Below, in pieces: positions 17,392-26,598 of a stretch of 64,000 nucleotides of DNA. Numbering within the stretch: the first letter of the stretch is position 1; each line of letters starts with the position of its first letter. The DNA is taken from NCBI GenBank assembly GCA_003142475.1, contig PLMK01000017.1, positions 1-64,000 on the forward strand. Reading direction: 5' to 3'. The stretch is from Ignavibacteriota bacterium (GTDB lineage: Bacteria > Bacteroidota > Ignavibacteria > UBA10030). The notes beneath the pieces were generated by a model. The model had not been told where the DNA came from, ran no database searches, and was given only the letters and a program-made list of their open reading frames with translations. Made by a program: the position numbers and the translations under genes.

Positions 17392-19440
17392 ATGAAAATC
17401 AATTTAGCAGTGTTTGCAATCGTTATAGTTTTTATAATGGCCGGTGAGGCATTATGCCAAAATACTCGCCCGCAGACGAAAGCAATTGACCCAGCGAATA
17501 TGGATATCTCCATAAAACCATGCAATGACTTCTTCCACTATGCTAATGGAACGTGGTTGAAGAATAATCCAATCCCTGCAGCTTTCGATCAATGGGGAAG
17601 TTTCAATATTCTCGCCGATCACAATAGCGATGTGCTTCATGAAATTCTTGAAGACGCAGCAAATGATAAATCAGCTCCTGTAGGAAGCAACAAACAGAAA
17701 ATCGGCGACTTTTATGCTACCGGAATGGACTCTGCTGCTATCGAAGCACTAGGAATGAAACCTATCGTTGAAGAACTGAACCGTATCGAAGCGATCAAAA
17801 ATATTCAGGGTGTACAACAAGAAATAGATCGTCTTCATTCATTGAATCTGAATCCTCTTTTCGGCTTTGGTTCAGAACAGGATCCAAAGAATAGCATTGA
17901 AGTCATCGGTGAGATTCACCAGGGAGGTCTTGGACTGCCTGAACGTGATTACTACTTTTCAGATGAAGCGCGCTCCAAACGAATTCGTGAAGAATATGTA
18001 AAACACATGACGGCAATGTTTCAATTGATAGGTGATGATACTATTAAAGCGGCAACATCAGCACAATCAGTTATGACTTTTGAAACGCAGCTTGCAAAGG
18101 TATCGCGTCGCCTTGTCGATCTTCGCGATCCGGATAAGAATTACAATAAAATGACACAAGCGCAACTTACCGCACTCGCTCCCGCTTTCGATTGGAAACG
18201 ATATTTTACAGATCTAGGATGGTCAAATCCAGGAAGCGTTGATGTCGGACAACCTGAATTTTTCAAAGAAGTGGATACCATGCTGGGAACGGTCCCTATT
18301 GAGACATGGAAAAATTATCTCCGCTGGAGAATTGTGAGTAACTCCGCAAACTCTTTGAGTTCTCCATTCGTCGCGGAAAATTTCCATTTCCGAGGAACAA
18401 TTATGACTGGTGCAAAAGAAATGCAGCCACGCTGGAAGCGTATCCGTGGTACGATTGATGGTCTCTTAGGAGAAGCAGTCGGCGAAGTGTACGTTGCGAA
18501 AGCATTTCCTCCGGAAGCAAAAGCTCGCGCACTAGAATTGGTCAACAATATCAAACTTGCACTGCGTGAGCACATTAATGCAATATCTTGGATGGATGAT
18601 ACAACCAAACAGGCAGCGCTAAAAAAACTTGATGCGATTGTGGTCAAGATTGGATATCCCGACAAGTGGCGGGATTATTCTAAACTCGGGATAGATCGAA
18701 CTTCCTATCTTGAAAATGTTCGACATGCTTCACAATTTGCCATCCGACGTGAAATTGATAAAATTGGTAAACCAGTGGACAGAACTGAATGGGGCATGTC
18801 ACCACAGATTGTAAATGCATATTACAATCCATCGATGAATGAAATCGTATTCCCAGCAGGAATTCTCCAGCCCCCATTCTTCGATTTCAAAGCAGATGAT
18901 GCTGTGAACTATGGTGGCATTGGTGTCGTTATTGGCCATGAAATTTCACATGGATTCGACGACCAAGGAAGCAAGTTCGATGCAGAAGGAAATTTAAAGG
19001 TGTGGTGGACACCGGAAACACGTAAAAAATTCGACGAACGAACAGGAATGCTCGCTCATCAGTTTGATGGTTTTGTCCCAATTGATTCGCTTCACGTCAA
19101 CGGTGCAATGACTCTCGGTGAAAATATCGGCGACCTTGGCGGACTTGCCATTTCCTATACAGCCCTTGAAAATACACTTAGAGGAAAGAATATTGCACCC
19201 ATTGATGGATTCACTCCGGAACAAAGGTTCTTCCTTTCGTTCGCGCAAGTGTGGCGGCGGAATGTACGCCCCGAACGACTTCGGATGCAAGTAAAAACCG
19301 ATGTTCACTCACCTGCTGAACTCAGGGTCAATGGTTCGTTGCCAAACCTCCAAGCATTTTATGATGCGTTTGGATGCGGTAAAGATGGTGCAATGTATTT
19401 AGCTCCGGAAAAACGCGCAATGATCTGGAATCTGAAGTAG
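17392..19440 (+). CDS. M13-family zinc metallopeptidase (neprilysin/PepO type)
   Basis: A 682-residue exported oligopeptidase. The signal peptide runs to about residue 23 (ending EALCQ). The M13 N-terminal domain follows, opening with DPANMDISIKPCNDFFHYANG. The catalytic half has the zinc motif HEISH (His516, Glu517, His520) and the second zinc/structural motif GENIGD (Glu577, Asp581). Length is normal for bacterial M13 enzymes. The usual CxxW ending is replaced by MIWNLK, so the last disulphide Cys is absent. The ribosome binding site AAAAGGAG is excellent. It degrades peptides in the periplasm or outside the cell. Monocistronic with its own terminator. Confidence 0.95.
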   Translation: MKINLAVFAIVIVFIMAGEALCQNTRPQTKAIDPANMDISIKPCNDFFHYANGTWLKNNPIPAAFDQWGSFNILADHNSDVLHEILEDAANDKSAPVGSNKQKIGDFYATGMDSAAIEALGMKPIVEELNRIEAIKNIQGVQQEIDRLHSLNLNPLFGFGSEQDPKNSIEVIGEIHQGGLGLPERDYYFSDEARSKRIREEYVKHMTAMFQLIGDDTIKAATSAQSVMTFETQLAKVSRRLVDLRDPDKNYNKMTQAQLTALAPAFDWKRYFTDLGWSNPGSVDVGQPEFFKEVDTMLGTVPIETWKNYLRWRIVSNSANSLSSPFVAENFHFRGTIMTGAKEMQPRWKRIRGTIDGLLGEAVGEVYVAKAFPPEAKARALELVNNIKLALREHINAISWMDDTTKQAALKKLDAIVVKIGYPDKWRDYSKLGIDRTSYLENVRHASQFAIRREIDKIGKPVDRTEWGMSPQIVNAYYNPSMNEIVFPAGILQPPFFDFKADDAVNYGGIGVVIGHEISHGFDDQGSKFDAEGNLKVWWTPETRKKFDERTGMLAHQFDGFVPIDSLHVNGAMTLGENIGDLGGLAISYTALENTLRGKNIAPIDGFTPEQRFFLSFAQVWRRNVRPERLRMQVKTDVHSPAELRVNGSLPNLQAFYDAFGCGKDGAMYLAPEKRAMIWNLK

Positions 19441-19464
19441 GATAGAAATTCGTTAACCTCTTTT

Positions 19465-19502
19465 ATCCCGTCTTTTATATTGAAGGAGACGGGATTTTTT
19501 TT
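19465..19502 (+). terminator. Rho-independent terminator after M13 peptidase
   Basis: ATCCCGTC (19465-19472) pairs with GACGGGAT (19488-19495) over a 15-base loop, followed by an eight-T run. Confidence 0.88.
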
Positions 19503-19522
19503 ATTTGATAGCAAACGCCTCT

Positions 19523-20872
19523 TTAACGCTCTAATCTCGTATCAACATAAAACCGGTGCAGTATCTGGTTCAAGTCTTCAAGACCTTTAGCGCACTGAAT
19601 AAGTTTGCCATTGTGCACCATCATAATATTTGCTCTGCCTCTCAAACAATAAGGAGAAGACATGACATCACCATAGGCGCCTGTATCGAGAATGCCTAAA
19701 ACATCCCCTTCTCTAATCTCAGGAATTTCCCTCGGCTGATCTTGAGTAAATGTATCTCCAGTTTCGCATACATTGCCATCAATAGCATAAACCGTGAGAG
19801 GGCCATTGGGATTAGACACATTGATTATTTCATGATATGCATGATAGAGTTTTGGCCGTATCAATGTTCCCATACTTGCGTCGGTGTAAGCATGAAGAAT
19901 GCCATTCTTCTCTTCAACAGTATTCACCTTTGTTAACAGGATTGTTGAATCGCCAACCAAACTTCTGCCCGGTTCAACGATCAATTTATTTATCTGGACA
20001 TTGCTCCTGTTTAGTTCTTCACTAATTACTTTTGCATACGTATCGAAAGGAAATGATTTTTGTGATTCTCTATACCGAATACCGGGACCTCTACCAACAT
20101 CGAGATTTAGGTTATCAAAATCGTGCTTCCTTAATTCCTTCATGACATCTAGCGTGTTCTGCAAGGCGATTCTGAAACTATCAACGTCATTTCCAAGCCA
20201 ACCTGAACCAATGTGGATATGTAAGGTGTCAGGATAAAAACCATACTCGCGCGCGACTAAGAAAGTATCAACAATCTTGTTCTGCTCAATTCCGAACTTT
20301 ATCGGAACACCATCTTCATTTTTTGAACCGGCAGTAATGACATCAGGATTATGACCGGCGCCAACATTAGGATTCAATCTTATTGAAAGATGTAAGCCCT
20401 GAATATTCCATTCATCCCTGTGCTCTCCAAGTTTTTTAAGTTGAGAATTTGAATCAATGTCGATTTTATAATTGCCGAACTTCACGAGCTTTTCAAGATC
20501 TTCCTTGGAAACAGACGTTCCGGTAAACATTATTTTATGTCTGGAAACTCCACGTTGCTCTGCTAAAATAGCCTCGTTTGGAGAAACGGCATCTGCGCCC
20601 AAATCAAGTATTGCTATAAGATCAAGAATTTGAGGACAGTAGTTTGCCTTTACCGCATAATTGATATCAACAGCACCGGTATAATTTTTAATAAAAGCTT
20701 CTCTAATAAGTCTCGCTTTATCTTCAATTCGTTTTCCGTTCGTAAGATAGAGAGGAGTCAGATTGGATTTCGCCAGCTCATCTAAATTGCAATCCTTAAA
20801 CGAGCGTGACCAAACTTTGTTGTTTCTAACATCGTAACCCTTAAAAAACCACCAATATTTCTTATCAACCAT
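19523..20872 (-). CDS. Diaminopimelate decarboxylase-like PLP enzyme
   Basis: A 449-residue fold-type III PLP decarboxylase. The PLP lysine is K75 in YAVKANY. The glycine-rich phosphate loop LHIHIGSG, the EPGR motif (LIVEPGRSLVG) and the C-terminal active-site Cys and Asp in NVCETGD follow in the LysA order. The closest function is meso-diaminopimelate decarboxylase, the last step of lysine synthesis; D-ornithine/lysine or carboxynorspermidine decarboxylases share the fold. A 40-residue N-terminal extension before the barrel is longer than usual. dapD lies in the same window at 27.6 kb, which fits a diaminopimelate role, but the two are not linked in one operon. Confidence 0.8.
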   Translation of the reverse strand: MVDKKYWWFFKGYDVRNNKVWSRSFKDCNLDELAKSNLTPLYLTNGKRIEDKARLIREAFIKNYTGAVDINYAVKANYCPQILDLIAILDLGADAVSPNEAILAEQRGVSRHKIMFTGTSVSKEDLEKLVKFGNYKIDIDSNSQLKKLGEHRDEWNIQGLHLSIRLNPNVGAGHNPDVITAGSKNEDGVPIKFGIEQNKIVDTFLVAREYGFYPDTLHIHIGSGWLGNDVDSFRIALQNTLDVMKELRKHDFDNLNLDVGRGPGIRYRESQKSFPFDTYAKVISEELNRSNVQINKLIVEPGRSLVGDSTILLTKVNTVEEKNGILHAYTDASMGTLIRPKLYHAYHEIINVSNPNGPLTVYAIDGNVCETGDTFTQDQPREIPEIREGDVLGILDTGAYGDVMSSPYCLRGRANIMMVHNGKLIQCAKGLEDLNQILHRFYVDTRLER

Positions 20873-20950
20873 AAATATCCATTAATTTATTGGGAGTGTG
20901 TAATACTTAATTATTACTTTAATATAGTATATCACAATCGTATTGACTTT

Positions 20951-21496
20951 TTACTTAACAGCTTGAGCGCCTGGTAAGGCCTGACGTTCAAGATTTTTAA
21001 GTGTGGAAATATGACACCAGTCCTGACCCCTTTTTACATACTTGTCCTTGTCCCCATAGCAATTGATGGAGTGAACACGAGTGAGGAAGTGAGTATCTTC
21101 TGGTAGCACCTCGTGGACTGTTCCCGGAAAAACGACGATCTCATCTCCTGCACTAAGCTCGACAATCATAGACTCATCTATTCTTATCTGCATCGTGCCG
21201 TTAAGTACAGTATAAGCTTCTGTTCCGATAAGATGCTTATGGCAGTCTTGCCCCGCTTCGTGAGTGAAGGTTGCCACTTCGGTTCCCCCGATACCTGTAA
21301 CCACAACCGGTGTCTTTCCCGTTTCGGGACCTGGAGTCCATTTGGAATCTTGGGCATCGAATTCTTTTAAAGAGTAAATCTCATTGACGAGAACCTTCCT
21401 GCCATTGTTCTTCTCTTTCACCTGGATCCTTAGCTTCCAGTCAGATTCGACATCTGTCTTCCTCAATACAAGGTGGGAAATTGAACTTGTAATCAT
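20951..21496 (-). CDS. Cupin-domain protein
   Basis: A 181-residue single-cupin protein. Motif 1 is HEAGQDCHKHLIGTEAYTVL and motif 2 is PGTVHEVLPE, so the metal ligands (two His, a Glu and a third His) are largely present. I choose ATG 21496 because GGAG lies five bases upstream; a TTG at 21529 would add 11 residues. Many cupins of this form are sugar isomerases or metal-dependent dioxygenases; the substrate cannot be read. It lies 78 bp upstream of the LysA-like gene on the same strand and may be co-transcribed with it. Confidence 0.82.
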   Translation of the reverse strand: MITSSISHLVLRKTDVESDWKLRIQVKEKNNGRKVLVNEIYSLKEFDAQDSKWTPGPETGKTPVVVTGIGGTEVATFTHEAGQDCHKHLIGTEAYTVLNGTMQIRIDESMIVELSAGDEIVVFPGTVHEVLPEDTHFLTRVHSINCYGDKDKYVKRGQDWCHISTLKNLERQALPGAQAVK

Positions 21497-21565
21497 ATTC
21501 ACTCCATTGAAAGGTCTAACGGATGGCAACTAAGCTGCGGCACTGCAAACTTTCAACATGCCCGT

Positions 21566-23092
21566 TCACTTCAGCAACACGAGTTTCTTTGTTTCAGTAA
21601 ACGAGCCAGCCTGCAAACGATAAAAGTAAATTCCACTCGACATATGTGCCGCATTCCATTGCCGCGAGTACGTGCCTGCAGATAATTCTTGGGAGACAAT
21701 GGTTGCATTCTCTTTTCCTGTCAAGTCAAATACTTTCAGTGATACAATCGATTTAGATGGAAGACTAAAGGAAATAGTTGTTGATGGGTTGAATGGATTG
21801 GGATAATTCTGCATTAAAGAAAATGTTGTCGGGTTTGAATGTAAATCCAGCATTCCCACGCTTGTGCTGGTATTGTTTATATCATTCGTATCGACAACCG
21901 CTTTTACGATATCTGGATATGCTTGGGCTCCGTTCGATCGGTTGAAAATGCCCATACCGAGATTATCGGTACCGCCATTATCCCAATAGAAAGGTACTAA
22001 ACCATGCCTCTCGAGAGATCGGGTAATATAGTCCATATAATATCGGCGGTATTTGGCAAATGAAGCATTGAGTGCAGTAGTTCCCAGGTTTAAACGTGCA
22101 ACGACACCATACTCGCCCAAAATTACGGCATAACCTTTGTCAATATAGTTGGTTTTCATTTTCTGGAACTCGCCATCAGCCCAAGATTCGTTTGCCCATG
22201 ATTCAGATTTCGGAGCATTATTCCCCCACTGAGTAACGTAACCACTACCAGTGTTTATAGTAAAATCATAGGGATCATAATAATGTACCTCTACCATTAA
22301 CCTGTTTTGTGTTACATCAGTAGGGATTTTAAAACCACTGACAGTTTGATCAATATTTGTATTAAATCCCTGGACAGCCAAGTGCCGATAAACATTACAC
22401 CCGCCTGTTGAACGGACTGTCGTAACAAATGTCTGGTTAAAACTATTCTGCACTGTATAATATTCCGGTGTTGGTGTTCCATAGTTGCCAGTAACCATAA
22501 CTTCGTTCATGCCTGCAAATAAAAGATGATCGCCATAATCACGAAAATAGACAGCAATCTGTTGCCACATTATAGCCAAACGATTATTCACATAAGTTTG
22601 CTGTGCATAAGTTGGTTGCATCCAACCACCGTCCCAATGAATATTAATTATGGCGTACATATTATCGTTCAGCACATAATTCACAACCTCTTCAACGCGG
22701 CTCATAAATGCAGGATCAATAATAAATGTAGTCGCATTGGAAAAGTGACTGCTCCAAGCAATAGGTATTCGAACTGCATTGAACCCGGCTGCTTTTACTG
22801 AATCAATAAGTTGTTGAGATATCAAAGGATTTCCCCATGACGTTTCACCTCCTGTGGCATCCAACGAATTGCCAACATTCCATCCCGGAACCATTTCCTT
22901 AGCCAATTCGACAGAACTCAAGTTACGCATCCCCGTTGTGTCAGGCGCAATACTATCAGCCTGCATTTCGGAGAGTTTACTAACCCGTGCAATGCCGCCA
23001 GATTGATGTGGATATGCTTTCTCAAGGATGGTTGCTGTTTGGGCAATACTCACTATTGGAATAAATACGAGTACAAATAAAAAATATTTCAT
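21566..23092 (-). CDS. Secreted GH5 endoglycanase with T9SS sorting domain
   Basis: A 508-residue secreted glycoside hydrolase family 5 enzyme, probably an endo-beta-1,4-glucanase. I start it at ATG 23092 because AAGGAAAAGG precedes it and a signal peptide follows (MKYFLFVLVFIPIVSIAQ). The barrel opens with GWNVGNSLDATGG. The acid/base Glu197 lies in FAGMNEVMV and the nucleophile Glu327 in ILGEYGVV. The last 80 residues are a type IX secretion C-terminal sorting domain (NYPNPFNPSTTISFSLP, then GIYFYRLQAG and KKLVLLK). The protein should be exported through Sec and T9SS and end up on the surface or in the medium, fitting growth on plant-type polysaccharide with the GH3 enzyme at 2.5 kb. Confidence 0.93.
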   Translation of the reverse strand: MKYFLFVLVFIPIVSIAQTATILEKAYPHQSGGIARVSKLSEMQADSIAPDTTGMRNLSSVELAKEMVPGWNVGNSLDATGGETSWGNPLISQQLIDSVKAAGFNAVRIPIAWSSHFSNATTFIIDPAFMSRVEEVVNYVLNDNMYAIINIHWDGGWMQPTYAQQTYVNNRLAIMWQQIAVYFRDYGDHLLFAGMNEVMVTGNYGTPTPEYYTVQNSFNQTFVTTVRSTGGCNVYRHLAVQGFNTNIDQTVSGFKIPTDVTQNRLMVEVHYYDPYDFTINTGSGYVTQWGNNAPKSESWANESWADGEFQKMKTNYIDKGYAVILGEYGVVARLNLGTTALNASFAKYRRYYMDYITRSLERHGLVPFYWDNGGTDNLGMGIFNRSNGAQAYPDIVKAVVDTNDINNTSTSVGMLDLHSNPTTFSLMQNYPNPFNPSTTISFSLPSKSIVSLKVFDLTGKENATIVSQELSAGTYSRQWNAAHMSSGIYFYRLQAGSFTETKKLVLLK

Positions 23093-23233
23093 AACCTTTT
23101 CCTTTATTATTAATAATATAATTATATCAAAAATTTCGGTTTCAATCCACAATTTCATTTCTTCAAGAATTCTATCCAAATGTAAGGTCATCTGATTTTA
23201 TATGACAACCAACGTTCGTGGCTATATGCGGTG

Positions 23234-23256
23234 AGCTCATTAGGTTAGCTTGAGCT
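23234..23256. repeat. Intergenic inverted repeat
   Basis: AGCTCA (23234-23239) and TGAGCT (23251-23256), overlapped by TTAGC/GCTAA (23245-23261). The pair lies in a GC-richer patch (23203-23275) directly downstream of the DUF2007 gene. It has no T-run. Confidence 0.5.
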
Positions 23257-23272
23257 GCTAATTCGGCGACAC

Positions 23273-23494
23273 TTAACTTTTCATTGCTTTAAGAATTTTA
23301 TTTGCCTTGCTTGAATCAAGCTCGAACACTTGCAAAGAGACACCATGTCTCTCTTGTAACCACGGACGCATTCCGCCACAATCATCCTTTGATACCCTTG
23401 CGTCAATTCCATTTGATTGCAAGTGTTGCTTGGCCACCTCCGCATCTATTTCGTTGACAAATGTTTTAATCGATACTAATTTTCTATCGTCCAT
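23273..23494 (-). CDS. DUF2007 family small protein
   Basis: A 73-residue protein of the DUF2007 (putative prokaryotic signal-transducing protein) family. The typical pattern is visible: an N-terminal strand LVSIKTFVNEIDAEVAKQHL, then SNGIDARV, a short variable middle and a C-terminal LQVFELDSSKANKIL. The fold is a small alpha/beta sandwich resembling a PII-like domain. The function is unknown. It stands alone near tRNA-Arg; the GC-richer hairpin region follows its stop. Confidence 0.85.
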   Translation of the reverse strand: MDDRKLVSIKTFVNEIDAEVAKQHLQSNGIDARVSKDDCGGMRPWLQERHGVSLQVFELDSSKANKILKAMKS

Positions 23495-23669
23495 GAATTA
23501 TCTTCCAATGCCGCCTGATGGATGACAGCTAAGTTCCGATTCGAAAGAAGTCGAATCGAGAATCCTGTACAACGGGGTCGTCACGTTGAATAATATCAAA
23601 ATGTTGACAGTTTTGTTGACATTTGGCAGGATTCGGATCAACTGTTCTTGTAACTCGTTATAAATCAGG

Positions 23670-23743
23670 TGACCCCGGCGCGACTCGAACGCGCGACCCA
23701 CAGCTTAGAAGGCTGTTGCTCTATCCACCTGAGCTACGGGGCC
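23670..23743 (-). tRNA. tRNA-Arg (anticodon TCT)
   Basis: A full cloverleaf can be drawn on the minus strand: acceptor stem GGCCCCG / CGGGGTC with one G-T pair, D arm GCTCAGGTGGATAGAGC, anticodon stem ACAGC/GCTGT with loop CTTCTAA (anticodon TCT, reading AGA/AGG), and T arm GCGCGTTCGAGTCGCGC. The discriminator is A; CCA is not encoded. A perfect 8 bp hairpin CGATTCGA/TCGAATCG (23537-23558) lies about 110 bp downstream. Confidence 0.95.
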
Positions 23744-24076
23744 AAACTATGATTTCGAAATTTAAATTCTGGATCATCAATTGCAGAGAACGTTATTCCC
23801 ACAATACAACTCTTTATCCTATACAAAAATACGAAAAACTCAGCATCGAAACAATAATCAACAATTAGCTCTTCAATGCAAAACCAAATGTTGTTTTACT
23901 ACTTCGGCAACTTCTTTATTTCAAATTTCACCAATATCATTCATACAAAGATAGATTTGTTGACCACAATAATATTTTTTATACAAATTAACTTTTACAA
24001 ATATCGGCTTCCAAAACTATAATAATATTTATGATAGACTATAAAAGTCACAAGCCGTTTTTAAATTGAAGCAGCG
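23744..24076. other. AT-rich intergenic region, no gene
   Basis: About 330 bp of strongly AT-rich sequence between tRNA-Arg and a decayed gene. I see no credible gene, stable hairpin or long repeat here. Confidence 0.5.
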
Positions 24077-24474
24077 TTATAAAGGTTTTATATCCTTTTC
24101 AACAAATAAAATGAAATCTTCTGTCGTTCTCGCCAAACGTGAGGCAAGATTTACAAGAATATTTTTCGTTACATCGGGATATTCTGTAATGAGCTGATCC
24201 AGAGGCATATTGAAATGAACCGCTTTTATTGCCTATAGAGCAATCAGCGAAACAGTGCATGGAGTATGAAGAATAAAACTCAATTCATCAAATACAACTC
24301 CCTGTTCACTTAATTCCGCCACCTGCCGATTGTGTTTGAGAACGCCGATTCTCCCTTCTATAATATATACAAACCATTTGTCTCTTCTCCCTCGGTGGTA
24401 ATTTGCTCTAATTCGGCATATTCGCGAATGTTGCTGGCGTATGACGACACATTTATTTCTGCAAAATTATCCAT
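24077..24474 (-). pseudogene. Broken cyclic-nucleotide-binding (Crp-like) domain gene
   Basis: Read on the minus strand from ATG 24474 this starts MDNFAEINVSSYASNIREYA and continues to GEETNGLYI near 24375. A one-base frameshift there leads into a frame reading IIEGRIGVLKHNRQVAELS, then VFDELSFILHTPCTVSLIAL, which is a cyclic-nucleotide-binding beta-roll. An in-frame TAG at 24233-24235 interrupts it, and sequence typical of the domain's last helices (ITEYPDVTKNILVNLASRL) follows to a TAA at 24077. With the frameshift and the stop the gene cannot make a full domain. It looks like a short cNMP-binding protein without a DNA-binding domain, now decaying. Confidence 0.78.
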
Positions 24475-24566
24475 CGAGCTTTTCTCCTTCTAGACTAAGT
24501 GTGGTATAGAATGTTATTGATTCCAATAAAACAAATCCGCTTTTTCACCATCACAATTATTTAAAT

Positions 24567-25613
24567 TCACAAAGAGATGGCCAGAATTGATTTGATCACT
24601 TCTTCAACCTGAATCTCCTTCATACATCGAAAATGCCCTTCAGGACAAATCTTGCCGCCGATATGGGAACATGGCCTGCAATACAAACCATTCCGTTCCA
24701 GGACGACTTGTTCTTTGCCAATCGGAAAGAAACCGAATTCACGAACAGTTGGGCCAAAGATTGCAACCACCTTTTTTTTCATCGCTGTAGCAATATGCAT
24801 AAGACCAGAATCGTTTGTCACAATGAGAGTGCATGCTTCCATCGCAATCGCGTTTTCAAGAAGCGATAATTCGCCGCTGAGATCTATCGCATTTTCCTTT
24901 CGTGTTGCATTATTTATTGCATCAGCTATATCAAGACATCTTTCTATATCAGCAGTACCACCAAGGAGAAGTATCTTTGCATTATTTTCTTTTACCAATC
25001 GAATGCCAAGTTCTGCAAACCGCTCCTTCGGCCAACACTTGGTTGTGTGTTTCGCGGATGGGCAAAATCCGATAATCGTACTGGACTTATTGATGCCCAG
25101 ATTTTTCATATTGGATAAAGTGTGCGATCGGAGTTCATCTGGAATAAATATCTCAAGACCTTTACCATCATTCGCGACCCCATACTTCTGTACGGGTTCT
25201 ATGTATCGATCAGCAACAGATATTGCGTTTCTGTAGAGATTCTTTTTTAGTCGAATGAGCATGGTCCTGGCAAAGATTCGTTTGCAGATGACGACAACAT
25301 CATTGGCTCCCAGTAACCATCGAAGATACCGGCTCCGCAAACTATTATGTATATCTACGATAAGATCGTAATGTTCCACTCGAAGTTGACTTTTGAGTTT
25401 GCGCAGTCCGAAAAACCCAGTCTTCGCATCAAACTCATATATGCAATTGAGATTCTTATTATTTCGGATAAGTTCGGTGTATTCTTTCCGGACTACAAAA
25501 TCTATTGGGGAAGTCGGAAATCTTTTATGAAGCACGCGCAGTAACGCCGTTGCCAGTACAATATCGCCTATGGAGCTAAATCGAATGATGAGTATTTTTT
25601 GTGGAGCAATCAT
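24567..25613 (-). CDS. GT9 heptosyltransferase-like glycosyltransferase
   Basis: A 348-residue GT-B enzyme of family GT9 (ADP-heptose:LPS heptosyltransferases, WaaF/RfaF type). The N-terminus ILIIRFSSIGDIVLATALL is the family's signature, and the C-terminal donor site is marked by LIVTNDSGLMHIATAM and VAIFGPT. The Cys-rich tail (YCRPCSHIGGKICPEGHFRCM) is usual for this branch. It likely adds heptose or a similar sugar to the lipopolysaccharide inner core at the cytoplasmic face of the inner membrane. It is divergent from the HisA-like operon and has no LPS genes next to it. Confidence 0.9.
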   Translation of the reverse strand: MIAPQKILIIRFSSIGDIVLATALLRVLHKRFPTSPIDFVVRKEYTELIRNNKNLNCIYEFDAKTGFFGLRKLKSQLRVEHYDLIVDIHNSLRSRYLRWLLGANDVVVICKRIFARTMLIRLKKNLYRNAISVADRYIEPVQKYGVANDGKGLEIFIPDELRSHTLSNMKNLGINKSSTIIGFCPSAKHTTKCWPKERFAELGIRLVKENNAKILLLGGTADIERCLDIADAINNATRKENAIDLSGELSLLENAIAMEACTLIVTNDSGLMHIATAMKKKVVAIFGPTVREFGFFPIGKEQVVLERNGLYCRPCSHIGGKICPEGHFRCMKEIQVEEVIKSILAISL

Positions 25614-25833
25614 GTCGTGCTGAAATTACAATGTTTTTGATGGAGGTGCAAACTTTCATTTTCGAAATAAACACTATTGTCACAATCGGATAATTTCTTC
25701 GTTATAATTGGTTGCAGCTACAACGTAGCCATCTATGTTTCTTGAATCTCGCCGATTTTTTCTGCATTTTGATTTATTAAAGAGTTCTTCTATAATATTT
25801 GGAAAGAATTTTTAATTCAAGGAAAGCAGCAAG

Positions 25834-26598
25834 ATGATACTTATTTATCCATCAATCGAAATAAGCCAAAAATGCAGTGTCGAGATTGTCCACGGTCTTT
25901 CAGGTTCGGAACATGTATATTCTGTCGACCCGGTTCAATTGGCTGTGATGTGGCGGGGTGAAAACGCAAAAACGCTGCATGTTGTCGATGTGGATGGAGT
26001 TGCTGAAGGACGAATTGTTAATGAAGATGTTATCCAAAGAATGGTTAAAGCAGTTGATATCCCTATTGAAATGGGTGGCGGATTAAGATCGTACGAGGAA
26101 ATTAAAAAAGTACTCAACCTCGGTGTGTACCGCGTTTCAATTGCTACAGCAGCCGTGGAGCAACCTGGTTTAGTGGAGAGGCTTATTAAAGAATTTGGCA
26201 CTCGGAAAATTAACATCGCAATTATTTCTGAAGGCGGAAAAGTCTCCATCAAAGGCGGTGCGACACCGACAGAAATCTCACCGCTTGAACTTGCACAGCA
26301 AATGGTGCATATCGGTGTTTCCAGAATTCTCTATGCTGAACGTGAGAATGGCGACCTCGATAAATCATTACCGTATGAAACGCTTAAGGAACTTGCAATA
26401 AAAACCGGAATCCGAATCACAGCTCGCAGCGGTGTTTCCGACTATAAAGATTTAGTGCGAATACAGGAATTAGAAAAATATGGCGTTGATTCTGTCGTTA
26501 TCGGGAAACCATTGTACGAAAACCGTTTTCCATGTCAGGCACTTTGGCGTATAAACGAATTAGCGCTCACCGATCTTGGACCAACGCGAAGAGTATAA
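25834..26598 (+). CDS. HisA-like TIM-barrel protein with altered active site
   Basis: A 254-residue (beta/alpha)8 protein of the HisA/HisF family. The N-terminal phosphate site is retained (IEMGGGLRSYEEI near 83-95) and so is LHVVDVDGVAEG. The key residues of HisA are changed: the first Asp (in PALDL/PAIDL) is Glu9 in PSIEI; the second (in LALDVR) is replaced by Ile in NIAIISEGG; the TDI-RDG loop is YAERENGD; the C-terminal SGG phosphate motif is RSG. No other histidine genes are in the window. It starts a tight operon: the PfkB gene begins at the next base after its stop. It is probably a paralogue with a different substrate, or a non-catalytic protein. Ribosome binding site AAGGAAAG. Confidence 0.85.
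   Translation: MILIYPSIEISQKCSVEIVHGLSGSEHVYSVDPVQLAVMWRGENAKTLHVVDVDGVAEGRIVNEDVIQRMVKAVDIPIEMGGGLRSYEEIKKVLNLGVYRVSIATAAVEQPGLVERLIKEFGTRKINIAIISEGGKVSIKGGATPTEISPLELAQQMVHIGVSRILYAERENGDLDKSLPYETLKELAIKTGIRITARSGVSDYKDLVRIQELEKYGVDSVVIGKPLYENRFPCQALWRINELALTDLGPTRRV

Noticed and set aside
23203..23275. Integron attC-like patch next to the DUF2007 gene
   Set aside because: ACTTAAC fits one core-site box and the region folds, but the second box (AACCAAC/GTTGGTT) matches only 6 of 7 and lies in direct rather than inverted orientation, and no integrase or second cassette is present.
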